IMG/VR virus record: IMGVR_UViG_3300045146_000098
Span: 1-49,330 of that record
Strand: one strand, 5' to 3'
Length of the DNA: 49,330 nucleotides
DNA from: a virus
Shown: positions 7,000-16,257 of the stretch, one piece after another
Layout: each line of letters opens with the position of its first letter
How positions within the stretch are numbered: the first letter of the stretch is position 1
Program-made: the position numbers and the translations under genes
The notes under the pieces: generated by a model
What the model was told of the DNA's origin: nothing
Databases searched by the model: none
What the model saw: the letters and a program-made list of their open reading frames with translations, nothing else

Positions 7000-8662
7000 T
7001 TTAACTGTTTCACAAAAAGAATTGGAAATACAACGCTGTATTGCGGATCCAATTTATTTCATGGAGCATTATTGTTATGTGGTAACGGACATCAACAATA
7101 TAGCAGGCAGTAGGCGCTCTTTGATAAAGCTCTTTGACTTTCAGAAAAAGTTTATTGAATGCTGCAATAGTGCGACAAGAGTTATTGTATTGAAGCCACG
7201 TCAGGTTGGTATGTCAACAGTGACGGTGTTGTATTTATTACACCACTGTATTTTTACGACAGATGCACAGGTGGTGGTAGTTTCTATTAATGAAACTGAA
7301 GCACAAAAATTTCTATATAAAGCCAATGTTGCCTTTCACGAACTTCCAGAATGGTTAGTCGGAAAGATTAAGATAGAAAGTGCCAGTAAATTACAGTTTG
7401 CGTCAGATAGCTTTTTGGAAGTTCGTTCTGCGTCTGAACGGGCTGGTCGCGGATTGACTTGTACAAAGTTCGTCATGGATGAAGCAGCGTTCATTGATAA
7501 AAAGACGAGATTGAAAAGTGCTGATGATGATTTGGCCAGCAAGATATGGACAGGCGCAAAACCATCATTAGGTGCAAGCAATCAAGCCATTATTCTTTCA
7601 ACACCACAGGGAAGTGCTGGTTTTTATTATGAAACATGGCATCAAGCAATTCGAGGAACGCAGTATCAGGGAGAGTTTTGGAAGAACAATGCACCACTTG
7701 AAAATGGAGAAAACGGTTTTGTTCCATTTACGTTAGAATGGCGAGACTTCCCATCTTTTGATGATGCGTGGTATCAAAAGCAATTAATTGAGTATAAGGG
7801 TAGAGAACGCGCTCTTTCACAAGAAGTATTGCGCAGCTTTTTAGGTTCTGGCGATCTGGTTATTAAGGCGGCAGCAATTGAGAAAATTGAAAAAGAAGAA
7901 GTGCAAGAGCCTGTGCAAGTATTGGATGGTCTAAGAGTATTTAAACAACCGTCTATTGGCTCAAATTACTTTTTAGGTGTTGACACTGCGACGGCCAAGG
8001 GCAGTGACTTTTCGACCATAGAGGTATTTGACAGAAACTCCATGGAGCAGGTGGCAGAATATCAAGCCAAAGTTTCTACGACAGTATTTGGTAAGAAGGT
8101 GTATGATGTTGCAAAGATGTATAATAATGGTGTGATTATTTGCGAAACAAATGGTATTGGCCAGGCAACACTTGATACAGTTATACAATTATCGTATAAC
8201 AACATCTTCAAAATAAAAGACAAAGAAGGTATTCACTGTAACAATGAAATAAACGAAAATCGAGTTGGGTCTTTCAAAGAGATGTTAGAAAGTGGCATAA
8301 TCAAGATACATAGTAAATATCTGTTAGACGAGCTAAAGACTTTTATCTGGTCCGGCAATATTGGCGAAGCACAAGGTAATAGTCATGATGATTTAGTATC
8401 AGCTTGCACCTTAGTCTCATATGCGGCGAGTAAAGTAAATGAAAACCCGTATGATGCGCTACAATATTTAACTACTGCTGGCTCTCTTATTAACAACGAA
8501 TCTGGATGGAGCGTATATCTGAAAAAAATAAATGAGCATAACGATTCAACGGCAATGACACCAGAACGAAGGGAGAAGCTGAAACAAAGAGTTATTATGG
8601 ATTTGGGCGTCAGTAATGATTATTTAGAAAGCTACGATATGCTAATCAATAATAAGTGGTAA
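6986..8662 (+). CDS. 17: Terminase large subunit (T4 gp17-type ATPase and nuclease)
   Basis: 558 aa from ATG 6986. An upstream in-frame ATG at 6926 would add 20 residues buried in the previous gene and is less likely. ATPase domain: P-loop PRQVGMST at about 71-78, Walker B KFVMDEA at 161-167, coupling motif ILSTPQG at 203-209. RNase-H-fold nuclease: GVDTATAKGSDFS (Asp333), VIICETNG (Glu387) and HDDLVSA (Asp468/469). It packages DNA into the prohead through the portal and cuts concatemers. Length is slightly below T4 gp17 (610 aa). No N-terminal [L/I]-x-E site is present, as expected for a motor that is not packaged. Confidence 0.95.
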   Translation: MPQNNLTVSQKELEIQRCIADPIYFMEHYCYVVTDINNIAGSRRSLIKLFDFQKKFIECCNSATRVIVLKPRQVGMSTVTVLYLLHHCIFTTDAQVVVVSINETEAQKFLYKANVAFHELPEWLVGKIKIESASKLQFASDSFLEVRSASERAGRGLTCTKFVMDEAAFIDKKTRLKSADDDLASKIWTGAKPSLGASNQAIILSTPQGSAGFYYETWHQAIRGTQYQGEFWKNNAPLENGENGFVPFTLEWRDFPSFDDAWYQKQLIEYKGRERALSQEVLRSFLGSGDLVIKAAAIEKIEKEEVQEPVQVLDGLRVFKQPSIGSNYFLGVDTATAKGSDFSTIEVFDRNSMEQVAEYQAKVSTTVFGKKVYDVAKMYNNGVIICETNGIGQATLDTVIQLSYNNIFKIKDKEGIHCNNEINENRVGSFKEMLESGIIKIHSKYLLDELKTFIWSGNIGEAQGNSHDDLVSACTLVSYAASKVNENPYDALQYLTTAGSLINNESGWSVYLKKINEHNDSTAMTPERREKLKQRVIMDLGVSNDYLESYDMLINNKW

Positions 8663-8664
8663 GA

Positions 8665-8672
8665 CGTATATT
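8665..8672 (+). promoter_or_regulatory. CGTATATT motif, candidate phage promoter
   Basis: It lies just after the terminase stop and about 30 nt before ATG 8702, which also has a strong AGGGGG ribosome site. Part of the recurrent motif set. Confidence 0.35.
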
Positions 8673-8701
8673 TCTCACAATACAATAGGGGGTATTCAAA
8701 T

Positions 8702-9367
8702 ATGAAACGTAAAAAAAGATTAACCGAAGTAATGTCATCAGGCGACGTAACGGGTGTGCCTTCATCGTCAATGATGAGAAAGCCAGATACACTACGTTCA
8801 ATAGGATCACAGAATAGAGAGAAAATTGAAGATACAGAATATGAAGTGGAAAAATTTCTTGATGATGATAAGGATGAGGTTATTCTTATTGATACAGAAA
8901 CAGGTAAGAAAGAATTGTGGGCTAAACGCGACGATTTTTCTGGATATGTAATAGAAATTGACGGTATTGGTTATGAGTTTGTAAGCAGTAAGATAACAAA
9001 TGGAATTGAACATGTTCCACTTAATACAGCTGACTCGTTTGCGCATGGTGTTTATGAGAATACAACATTGCTAGATTATTCAGAGGGTGAAGAAGATGAA
9101 GATGTCTTTTCACCATTTCATCACCGAAATGATGGGTTATACGAGGAAGAGCCAAATGAAGGTGATATTATTTTGTCGGATGCAGGTCAACTCGGTTCAA
9201 AGGTAAGCGTTGGTGAATATGAAGGTACGCATTATGGTATATTTAATTCAGAAAAAGAGGCATTAAGTGCAGTAAAGAAAAGAATTGGTAAATATAGACC
9301 TTCCATATGGCGTCAATCAGATCATGGCAATTTCATCCTAACTGACTATAGTTGGGACGCTATTTAA
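8702..9367 (+). CDS. Unknown protein between terminase and portal
   Basis: 221 aa with a strong ribosome site. The N-terminus MKRKKRLTE|V fits gp21-type cleavage. The middle is acidic (FLDDDKDEV, SEGEEDEDV), and a more conserved-looking C-terminal domain reads HYGIFNSEKEALSAVKKRIG and WRQSDHGNFILTDYSWD. The position between gp17 and gp20 suggests a head protein, possibly a core or internal component. No named family recognised. Confidence 0.55.
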   Translation: MKRKKRLTEVMSSGDVTGVPSSSMMRKPDTLRSIGSQNREKIEDTEYEVEKFLDDDKDEVILIDTETGKKELWAKRDDFSGYVIEIDGIGYEFVSSKITNGIEHVPLNTADSFAHGVYENTTLLDYSEGEEDEDVFSPFHHRNDGLYEEEPNEGDIILSDAGQLGSKVSVGEYEGTHYGIFNSEKEALSAVKKRIGKYRPSIWRQSDHGNFILTDYSWDAI

Positions 9368-9445
9368 TGAAGCAAAAGATATGAATATCGAGATAAAATA
9401 TGTTATCTTATAAAACATATATAAAAATTAAACTATTGCAAAATT
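9368..9445 (+). other. AT-rich spacer with weak hairpin before portal gene
   Basis: Seven-base inverted repeat atatgtt/aacatat at 9398-9404 and 9414-9420, with no T run. The portal ATG at 9446 has no clear Shine-Dalgarno sequence, so the structure might affect its translation. Confidence 0.25.
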
Positions 9446-11500
9446 ATGCCATTATCAAATCAGACAGACTCGGTTGATAAAAACAGAAGCGTATTTGGAA
9501 AGCTGTTGTGGAGAATACAGAACTTTCTTAATAAGACTTCCGTGCGTGATGCAGAAATTGCAACACCACGTATATCAATTGAGCCACAACGAGAAATAGA
9601 TAAGCAAAGCGGCACCAAAGAGATTTTGCCGGATACCAGTTGGAATTTGGTTGATATAATTCGAGAAGGTGTTTCCTTTGAAGTCCCCAAGACAAGAGAA
9701 ATACGTTATAAACAATATCGTGAAATGGTTAAAACAAACGAGTTGCTGTCAACTGTTGTAGACATTTATGTTGATAATATTACTATATCAGACTCCGTTG
9801 ACGGTAACATTCTTCATATAGACTCAAAGAATGAAGATATTAAAAACGAGTTGGAAGGCTTGTTCTTTGACCGTATTAATATTGAAGATGCAATTAACGA
9901 TATTGTTTATGAAACAGTTCTTTTAGGCGAGTCATTCTGGGAAGTAGTGCCGACTGATTTAATGAATGGTATTAACTATATTCGCAAACTCTATTGTCCA
10001 GAAAAGATACACAGAATTGAAAAAGACGGTCGTTTGATTGCGTGGTATGTTTTAGATGATACTGCATGGACTGGGCCAACACTTAATCAAATGACAACAG
10101 CATTTGGTTCTACATATCAAGACGACTCGCGCAACACCGCAATTGATATCTCTTCATTGTCAAAATATTTCAAAGACGGCAATGTGCAGCAAGGAAGAAT
10201 ATTGGCACCGTGGCAAATTGTTCATTTTAGAATAGCAAATCGTATAGATGACTTTACCAGTTATGGACGCTCTATATTAGCACCGTGTATATATACGTGG
10301 CAATTATTGCGCCCATTGGAAGATTCGCTGGTGGTATATCGTATTATACGCGCACCAGAGCGTTATCGTTTTTATGTTGAGTGTGGTAATATGAGTTCAG
10401 AAGAGTCAATGGTATACTTGCACCGCTTAAAAGATGTCAACAACAAGGAGTCGTTTATTGATCCAGCTAGCGGCCAAATTAATAAAAAATATTTGGCCTT
10501 GGATGCTTTGTCAAATTATTATTTTCCAATGCGCAATGGTCAAAAATCAATTGAAATGGATACCATTGCTGCCGGTCAGAATTTAGGTGAGATAAACGAT
10601 ATAGAGTGGTTTGCCAAGAAACTACGTATTGCCAGTAAGGTTCCACAGGCATATTTACAAGAAGAAACTACTGACGCAAGAACACGACCATTATCGCAAC
10701 TGGATATTCAATTCGCAAAAACAATTCAACGTATTCAACGCTGTATTCTTAAAGGATTAACCAAAATTGCCATTGAACACTTATACTTGTCCGGTTATGA
10801 AGATAAGTTGAAAGAGTTTAAGTTGTCTCTTACTGTTCCTTCAGCATTGGAAAAACAAATACGTTATGAGTTGTTCGGCCAAAAATTCCAATTGGCCTCT
10901 TCAATTGCCAGTTCTAATATGTGGTCGCGTTATACCATTCAGAGAAAAATATTAGGCATGACGGCTGAAGAAGCAGAATACGAGTCGCAATTAATATTGT
11001 GGCAAGAAAACAATTTAATGCCATCAGAAGGTGCCGCTGCAAGTATGTTTATTGATAAGGACGTTAATGATATTAAGGACAGGATACAAAACATGGCAGC
11101 GCAAAAACAGGGCACTGAACCTAGTGGTATGGATTTGGGTGGCTTAGATCTCGGTGGTGGATCAGAAATGGGTGGTGGAATGGGGGCACCAGAGCCTACG
11201 GGTGGTGCGCCTGCTGGCGGTGAAGAGTTGCCAGAGTTGCCAGAAATGCCCGCTGGTGAAGCAGAACAACCGCCAATGCAGACCGCGCATCGGTTAAGAG
11301 ATACCTCTGGAACAATGCTGACAGAATGGAACAATGCACATGAGTCACTAAAGAATAGCTCATCGGTTAGTAGTAAGCGTGGTATCATTCACTTGTTTAA
11401 TGAAGGAGAAATTGATGGGCTTAGAAGGAGAGTTATACTTAGTGACAATAAAACAGTAGACGTGCTTTTTGAAAGTTTCTTAAAAAATAACTTAATTTGA
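9446..11500 (+). CDS. 20: Portal vertex protein (T4 gp20-type)
   Basis: 684 aa (T4 gp20 is 524). Portal signatures: EIRYKQYREMVKTNELLSTV, VDIYVDNITISD, INDIVYETVLLGESFWEV, the KIHRIEKDGR strand, LAPWQIVHFRI, GRSILAPCIYTWQLLRPLED, RIIRAPERYRFYV, and DIEWFAKKLRIASKVPQAYL. The extra length is mostly a Gly/Pro/Glu-rich C-terminal segment (GGLDLGGGSEMGGGMG onward) ending in a charged helix. The portal forms the dodecameric DNA gate and nucleates prohead assembly. No visible [L/I]-x-E at the N-terminus, consistent with an unprocessed portal. Confidence 0.93.
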   Translation: MPLSNQTDSVDKNRSVFGKLLWRIQNFLNKTSVRDAEIATPRISIEPQREIDKQSGTKEILPDTSWNLVDIIREGVSFEVPKTREIRYKQYREMVKTNELLSTVVDIYVDNITISDSVDGNILHIDSKNEDIKNELEGLFFDRINIEDAINDIVYETVLLGESFWEVVPTDLMNGINYIRKLYCPEKIHRIEKDGRLIAWYVLDDTAWTGPTLNQMTTAFGSTYQDDSRNTAIDISSLSKYFKDGNVQQGRILAPWQIVHFRIANRIDDFTSYGRSILAPCIYTWQLLRPLEDSLVVYRIIRAPERYRFYVECGNMSSEESMVYLHRLKDVNNKESFIDPASGQINKKYLALDALSNYYFPMRNGQKSIEMDTIAAGQNLGEINDIEWFAKKLRIASKVPQAYLQEETTDARTRPLSQLDIQFAKTIQRIQRCILKGLTKIAIEHLYLSGYEDKLKEFKLSLTVPSALEKQIRYELFGQKFQLASSIASSNMWSRYTIQRKILGMTAEEAEYESQLILWQENNLMPSEGAAASMFIDKDVNDIKDRIQNMAAQKQGTEPSGMDLGGLDLGGGSEMGGGMGAPEPTGGAPAGGEELPELPEMPAGEAEQPPMQTAHRLRDTSGTMLTEWNNAHESLKNSSSVSSKRGIIHLFNEGEIDGLRRRVILSDNKTVDVLFESFLKNNLI

Positions 11501-11508
11501 TATGCTAT

Positions 11509-11516
11509 CGTATATT
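11509..11516 (+). promoter_or_regulatory. CGTATATT motif, candidate phage promoter
   Basis: GCTATCGTATATTG lies in the 75-nt gap between the portal and the acidic core gene, 60 nt before ATG 11576. The gap has no other obvious feature except AGGAGA before the ATG. Confidence 0.35.
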
Positions 11517-11575
11517 GTTTTAAGATTTTGATGATTTAAAATTTTTGGTGGATAACAGACATAGGAGAAATTATA

Positions 11576-13594
11576 ATGAAGAACTATTCTTTAGAGAAGT
11601 TTAAAGAGATTTTGTCGGAAGATGTAATCAACAAGACCAACAAAATTAAAAAACAATTTGCAAAATATGCTCCAACATTAATACCATTTAGCTTTGTTCG
11701 TGACAGAGTATTTTTGTATGACATGAAAGAGTCAAAATCATATCTATGTTCTTATGTGCTTAATGAGAACTCTATTGTTCTTGATAATATTGAAAAGGTC
11801 TCTATTAATGACAATTATTTACAAGCACCATTGAAGAAAATTTTTGAAGCATTAGAAAACAATGGTGATCCTTATGAACATAAGCAAGAGTTATTGGATG
11901 CAATTCGTAATAAAGTTGCTTTTACAAAATCTTTGGAAACAGTTAAAGCAAACGTTCATGCCAGTGTAGTAGCAAACTCATTAGTGAACAGAAAGAAGAT
12001 AAGCAATAAGTTGATGGAAGCTATTAAACATAAATGGGAGAAGCTAACAAAACTGCAAAAGATGAGTATTGATAATGCAAATTCATTGCTATTTGTTCCC
12101 TATAAGCTACAAGAAGGTAAGAGTGTTGAAATATCTCTTGCTCCTGTTGCTTCTATAAACTTCAAGGATAAGTTTACATGGAATGTCCGCAAGGCGCGCA
12201 AGTCTATTGTGGAAAAGAAAGCGCAAGTGCCTCTAATTGAAAAAATACTGAACAGTGCCGTAGACAAGAAAGAAGATATTATCGAGTCGGCAAAACTATT
12301 TGTTGACAACTTGGTATTTCCATGGGTAATTACTCGTGCAGATATCACCAAGGGATTAGATAAAGTCGCCAAGAGCAAACTTATCAAGATTTCCAATGAG
12401 TCAATCGAAAAGGTGTCTGATAAGATTTACGCTATACTGGTTGAAAAAGAAAAGTCGAATATTCAAAAATTCTTAAAACATATTTATGAAGATTTGGATG
12501 GGATTAAAAGAGCGGAAGTATATAATGCTGTTTCTGTTGCGCGTAAAGTTCAGTTGCTTGAAGATGCAGGCCGTAATGTTGATGTAGATGCTGCGGCCAA
12601 GGAAGCAGAGAACAATGGTGATACAGAGGAAATTGTTGATTCAGATGTTGAAGATGCAACCAGCGAAAATTCTTCAGAGGACTATGAATATACTGCGGAT
12701 GATATTGAAGAGTATATCAGTTTATTGAAGAATATGTTAAAAGAAATTAATTTTGAGAAGTATAAAGAAATATTTGGTGAAGAAGAAGGTGAGGAAGAAG
12801 CAACAGAAGAGCCAATCGAAGAGCCGACAGAAGAAGTTCCAGAAGGCTCAGAAACAAAAGAAGGAGAAGACTTATTCGATGAAGAACCAGTTCAAGAGGC
12901 AAAGATTATCAAGAAGATCTTTGAGAACATTGATGACGAAGACGTTATCGCGTATGAAGAAAATGAGCCGATGGACACTGAAGATGATACGGAAGATATT
13001 CTTAGTGACACAGACGAAGAAGAAACAGTTGAAACTGATACGCAAAAGATTGTAGACATGATCCACGATCTTGAGGCGATGAAAGAAGAAGATCAAATTG
13101 ATGGCGAGCGTGTTTCTGAAATCGCCAAATTTGTTTATGAATATATGGAAAATCAAAAAGAAGATACAGAGACTGAAGAAAACGAAGAAGAGATGGGTGA
13201 AGAAACAACCGAAGCACCAGAGGAAACAGAAGAGGCAGAAGAACCAGCACCAGTTGCAGAGTCAAAAAAAAAATTGAATGAGTCGCCAATTCACCCCGAC
13301 GAGTCTGATGAATATGGCGCAAGGATAATTAAGATAGCAAAAGGCAGTCCTGGCGAAGACTTAGAGTTGATACTTGATGCGTTTGGATATGATGGACAAG
13401 AGATTCCACGTGATGAACATGAGATGTATGATTTAATTGTTAGTGCGGTTGAGGAGTCTGATGCGGAAACACTAAAGTCTGTGCTTGATCAATTGGAGGG
13501 TAGAGATCCTTCGGTGGCAGATACTGATGAAGTGAATGAAGAAAATGATGAAGTATTTGGCGAACTTGATGGCAAAGAAGAAAATAATTTGTAA
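11576..13594 (+). CDS. Large acidic prohead core / internal protein
   Basis: 672 aa, AGGAGA before ATG. It occupies the place of the T4 core genes 67 and 68 (between 20 and 21). The N-terminus MKNYSLEKFKEILSE|D looks like a T4 capsid-targeting and cleavage peptide. Residues 20-340 are helical and mixed-charge with a globular stretch (SVEISLAPVASINFKDKFTWN). Residues 345-565 are extremely Glu/Asp-rich low complexity. A compact C-terminal segment (IHPDESDEYGARIIKIAKGS, ELILDAFGYDGQEI) closes it. Acidic composition is typical of phage core proteins that are packaged and degraded. A named homologue is not recognised, so core protein is by position and composition. Confidence 0.6.
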   Translation: MKNYSLEKFKEILSEDVINKTNKIKKQFAKYAPTLIPFSFVRDRVFLYDMKESKSYLCSYVLNENSIVLDNIEKVSINDNYLQAPLKKIFEALENNGDPYEHKQELLDAIRNKVAFTKSLETVKANVHASVVANSLVNRKKISNKLMEAIKHKWEKLTKLQKMSIDNANSLLFVPYKLQEGKSVEISLAPVASINFKDKFTWNVRKARKSIVEKKAQVPLIEKILNSAVDKKEDIIESAKLFVDNLVFPWVITRADITKGLDKVAKSKLIKISNESIEKVSDKIYAILVEKEKSNIQKFLKHIYEDLDGIKRAEVYNAVSVARKVQLLEDAGRNVDVDAAAKEAENNGDTEEIVDSDVEDATSENSSEDYEYTADDIEEYISLLKNMLKEINFEKYKEIFGEEEGEEEATEEPIEEPTEEVPEGSETKEGEDLFDEEPVQEAKIIKKIFENIDDEDVIAYEENEPMDTEDDTEDILSDTDEEETVETDTQKIVDMIHDLEAMKEEDQIDGERVSEIAKFVYEYMENQKEDTETEENEEEMGEETTEAPEETEEAEEPAPVAESKKKLNESPIHPDESDEYGARIIKIAKGSPGEDLELILDAFGYDGQEIPRDEHEMYDLIVSAVEESDAETLKSVLDQLEGRDPSVADTDEVNEENDEVFGELDGKEENNL

Positions 13595-13610
13595 ACATTA
13601 GGTTGTTAAT

Positions 13611-13856
13611 ATGCCAACGTTTCAAAATATCATTAATAAATCACGCGAATTGTTAGAAGACAATACTTTAATGAATAAAGACTATGCTGTGTCAGTAAAC
13701 ATGATTACTGCTAAAAAATTAAATGTTGTTGATAAAATGCTTGAATTATCAAAATTGGAAACTAAAAAATCGGCTATTAACAAAGTCTATGAGTGGAGAA
13801 ACCATTTAGATATGGAACAATTTCGATTTTTAATAAACTTCATTCATAGCATATGA
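13611..13856 (+). CDS. 81-aa protein coupled to the radical SAM gene
   Basis: Small, helical and lysine-rich. The N-terminus TFQNIINKSRELLE closely matches TFENIIKESRNLL of the unrelated protein at 27484, suggesting a shared targeting tag; L-L-E|D at 14-17 fits gp21 cleavage. Its stop overlaps the radical SAM start (ATGA), so the two are translationally coupled. It might be the substrate or partner of the enzyme, or just another internal head protein. There are no Cys residues and no leader/core pattern typical of known RiPP precursors. Confidence 0.6.
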   Translation: MPTFQNIINKSRELLEDNTLMNKDYAVSVNMITAKKLNVVDKMLELSKLETKKSAINKVYEWRNHLDMEQFRFLINFIHSI

Positions 13857-14569
13857 ATAAAAGTTTTAAAGAATTTCTTCTAAACGAATATCTGCCAAAC
13901 ACTACATCGGAACATCCGACGTCGTTACGGCTCTTATTATTCTCTGCATGTAACCGCAATTGTGAAAAGTGCTGCAACAAACAGTATGATATTGAAAATC
14001 TTCCTGTTTGCCATAAGTCAATGTATAAAAACTTTCGCAGTGTTGTGCTTACTGGTGGAGAACCTATGTTACGACCTGGTTTAGTTACGAAAGTAGCTGA
14101 TAATATTAAGGCGGCTTCTCAAAAGACAAAAGTGTATTTGTATACTGCCAAAGTTGATGATTTGCCACAAACAATGCGTGTGCTACGTCATATAGATGGT
14201 ATTACATTGACACTGCATGAACAAAAAGATGTAGAACCATTTAAAAGACTTCAAGATGTCTTGCTAGAAAAAATTCGCAGAGATAAATTACAAAGCGATA
14301 ATGTTAGTGGCTGGAGATATGCCAACGACCTTAAAAGAGTAGCTTTCAGGCTCAACGTTTTCCACGGTGTTGATATACGTGGTGTTGATACAACGGGCTG
14401 GCAGGTAAAAACGATGCGCTGGCAAGATGATTGTCCAGTGCCAAAAGATGAGATATTAATGAAATATGATATGCAAAAAAGCGACAATGCCACTGGTGCA
14501 TTTCCAGCGATTAAAGAGACTTATGGCAACTATGCTTTTAATAACTGTATTTGTGCTTGCATATATTAA
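13853..14569 (+). CDS. Radical SAM protein inside the head-gene operon
   Basis: 238 aa. The [4Fe-4S]/SAM motif C-x3-C-x2-C is at Cys33, Cys37 and Cys40 (FSACNRNCEKCC) after a beta strand LRLLLF; the GGEP motif is at 68-71 (VVLTGGEPMLRPG), followed by alternating strands and helices (KVYLYTA, DGITLTLHE). This is a compact radical SAM core, size-wise like QueE or NrdG activases, but without the NrdG or QueE signatures I know. The C-terminus has three Cys at 232, 234 and 236, which may ligate metal. The first 12 residues (MNKSFKEFLLNE|Y) resemble the T4 capsid-targeting sequence MKTYQEFIAE|A. It sits between the core protein and the prohead protease. Substrate unknown: capsid or core protein, DNA base, or a host target after injection. 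Confidence 0.85.
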   Translation: MNKSFKEFLLNEYLPNTTSEHPTSLRLLLFSACNRNCEKCCNKQYDIENLPVCHKSMYKNFRSVVLTGGEPMLRPGLVTKVADNIKAASQKTKVYLYTAKVDDLPQTMRVLRHIDGITLTLHEQKDVEPFKRLQDVLLEKIRRDKLQSDNVSGWRYANDLKRVAFRLNVFHGVDIRGVDTTGWQVKTMRWQDDCPVPKDEILMKYDMQKSDNATGAFPAIKETYGNYAFNNCICACIY

Positions 14570-14587
14570 TTTTTAAGGGAATAGATT

Positions 14588-15202
14588 ATGGAAAAAACAT
14601 TATTGGTAGAAACGAATTTGTTTACACCAGAACTGTTTACTGAGAATGTTAATGGTATAAAGTTAACGAAAGTGCGCGGCATGTATCAACAAGCCAACGT
14701 TGTTAATGCCAACAAAAGAATTTATCGTCAAAATATTTTAGAGCGAGAGATTGCCAAACTTCAGAACAAAATAGAGTCACGAAGTTTGTTCAGTCAGTTA
14801 GATCATCCTAGCACTGGTGAAATTACACTTAAGGATGTATGTGCATTGACAACCAAATTGCAAATGGATGGCGATAAAGTTGTTGGAGAAAGTGAAATCT
14901 TAACAACACCAAATGGAAATCTGCTTAAAGAATTGTTCAATTGCAGAGCAACTGTTGGTGTGTCCAGTCGTGCCATGGGAAGTGTTTTTGAAAGCACTGA
15001 AGTTCCAGGGTGTTTGGAAGTCGCACAAGATTTAGATTTGATTTGCTGGGACTTTGTGGGCGAGCCAAGTGTTGGTGGTTGCGTTATGACATTAGCAGAA
15101 GCAAAGCAAAAATATCTGCATTGCGCAAAAAGCTATGGATTAAAAGATATTGATACGAAAAAAGCATTAATTCAGTATATTAAGCAAATAACTGGAGAAT
15201 AA
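14588..15202 (+). CDS. 21: Prohead protease (T4 gp21-type serine peptidase)
   Basis: 204 aa, close to T4 gp21 (212). The catalytic His is in QLDHPSTGEI (His73) and the Ser in ATVGVSSRAMG (Ser126/127), with ESEIL between them as in the herpes-assemblin-like fold. It matures the prohead by cutting scaffold, capsid and internal proteins after [L/I]-x-E. Its own N-terminus is MEKTLLVE|T, very like the T4 gp21 start (MNEPQLLIE|T), consistent with self-processing. AAGGGA lies before ATG. It is followed directly by scaffold and capsid genes, the T4 order. Confidence 0.9.
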   Translation: MEKTLLVETNLFTPELFTENVNGIKLTKVRGMYQQANVVNANKRIYRQNILEREIAKLQNKIESRSLFSQLDHPSTGEITLKDVCALTTKLQMDGDKVVGESEILTTPNGNLLKELFNCRATVGVSSRAMGSVFESTEVPGCLEVAQDLDLICWDFVGEPSVGGCVMTLAEAKQKYLHCAKSYGLKDIDTKKALIQYIKQITGE

Positions 15203-15373
15203 TTATACCAGTTAAAAGATTTTAAACAGATAGCTAATGAGTCAATAGCGAATCTGATTGGAAGTAAGAAAAGAATATTGGAAAATATCCTACCTTGAGA
15301 TAACGAGAGGTAGAGAAACAACGCAACAATTTAATTGTTGTTTATAACCCTTAAATTAATAAGGAGAAACGTA
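15203..15373 (+). promoter_or_regulatory. Spacer with two hairpins before the scaffold gene
   Basis: No gene seen. Two inverted repeats: CTACCT/AGGTAG around 15290-15313 and CAACAAT-TTA-ATTGTTG at 15324-15340. The second lies about 20 nt before the strong AAGGAG ribosome site of the scaffold gene. They may be processing or stability hairpins protecting the abundant scaffold/capsid mRNA. Not a clear terminator, as no T run follows. Confidence 0.4.
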
Positions 15374-16222
15374 ATGGATATCAAACAGTTTTTAACAGAA
15401 AAACTTGGAACAGAAGGCGTCAAGGAAATTGAGTCAGCGATTGTTTCCATAGTAAAGGAGAAGGATCAAAAAATTCTTACTCTTACGGAAAACGTCAAGA
15501 AAGCTGAAAACGAAAAAGGCTTTTTGATGCGCAAGATCAAAGCTCATACAAAGCTCAGTGAAGCACTTCTACAAAAGAAGCTCCAAGAACAAAAAGAGTT
15601 TATCATCGGCAAAGCAGAAGAGTATTTTGGGACAAAGCTAAAATCAAAAGAGAATATGATTGAATCACTCTGTAAGAAGTCTGAACAAAAGACAGAAACG
15701 CTTATCGAAAAAGCGAACAAGTTTTTCAACAGTATTATCGGCGATGTCAAGGGAGTAATTAAAGAGTCATACGAAAAAGAAGAGAAAGAACAGCGTGTGA
15801 TGAAACTTTTCAAGAAGGCAGTTGATTATTACAACACCAAAAAAGTTACCATATCAGACAATGTTTCAGATCTTCGTGAGAAAGTCAATAGTCTTCACGC
15901 AACAGTGCAGAAACTTACATTGGAAAACAACAACTTGAGAAAAAGCGTTCAATTTCTTAAAGAAACAAGAAATTTTAAAGATGAAGAACGTTCAATAGTT
16001 GCCAATAAGGTTAAAGATGTTGGTGATAACAAAGAATTTTCGAAGAAACTTTTGGAAGCAAAGAAGTTAGTTTTGGAAAAGAAACGCCGTCCTATTATTG
16101 AGCGCAACGACAGCAAGGAAGAAAAAGAACAACTTGTTGAAACTGTGCGCAATACTGTAAATAGTGGTGTTTCAATTGATTCAAAACTTGAAAGTAAGAT
16201 TATAGACTTAGTAGAGCTATAA
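15374..16222 (+). CDS. 22: Prohead core scaffold protein (T4 gp22-type)
   Basis: 282 aa from ATG 15374 (AAGGAG 13 nt upstream); an in-frame TTG at 15335 is unlikely. Almost fully helical and coiled-coil, Lys/Glu-rich, lying between protease and major capsid genes as in T4 (gp22, 269 aa). MDIKQFLTE|K fits the cleavage rule and parallels the T4 gp22 start (LIAE|A). It assembles the inner core that shapes the head and is later degraded by the protease. Assignment rests on position, length and composition rather than close sequence identity. Confidence 0.75.
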   Translation: MDIKQFLTEKLGTEGVKEIESAIVSIVKEKDQKILTLTENVKKAENEKGFLMRKIKAHTKLSEALLQKKLQEQKEFIIGKAEEYFGTKLKSKENMIESLCKKSEQKTETLIEKANKFFNSIIGDVKGVIKESYEKEEKEQRVMKLFKKAVDYYNTKKVTISDNVSDLREKVNSLHATVQKLTLENNNLRKSVQFLKETRNFKDEERSIVANKVKDVGDNKEFSKKLLEAKKLVLEKKRRPIIERNDSKEEKEQLVETVRNTVNSGVSIDSKLESKIIDLVEL

Positions 16223-16257
16223 TCTAATAACAAATTACAATAAAGGAGTTTAACTCT

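Noticed and set aside
10939-11388. 149-aa antisense frame in the portal gene
   Set aside because: It is the reverse reading of the Gly/Pro-rich portal C-terminus; low complexity and no start signal.
12753-13322. Lys-rich and Leu/His-rich frames overlapping the acidic core gene
   Set aside because: Out-of-frame readings of GAA/GAG-rich DNA give Lys/Arg or Leu/Phe-rich shadows. Same reason for frames at 22486-22785, 24335-24923 and 27908-28459.
13853-14569. NrdG (anaerobic ribonucleotide reductase activase)
   Set aside because: No NrdD partner in the window, and the motif context (SACNRNCEKC, TGGEP) lacks the NrdG pattern around the cluster.
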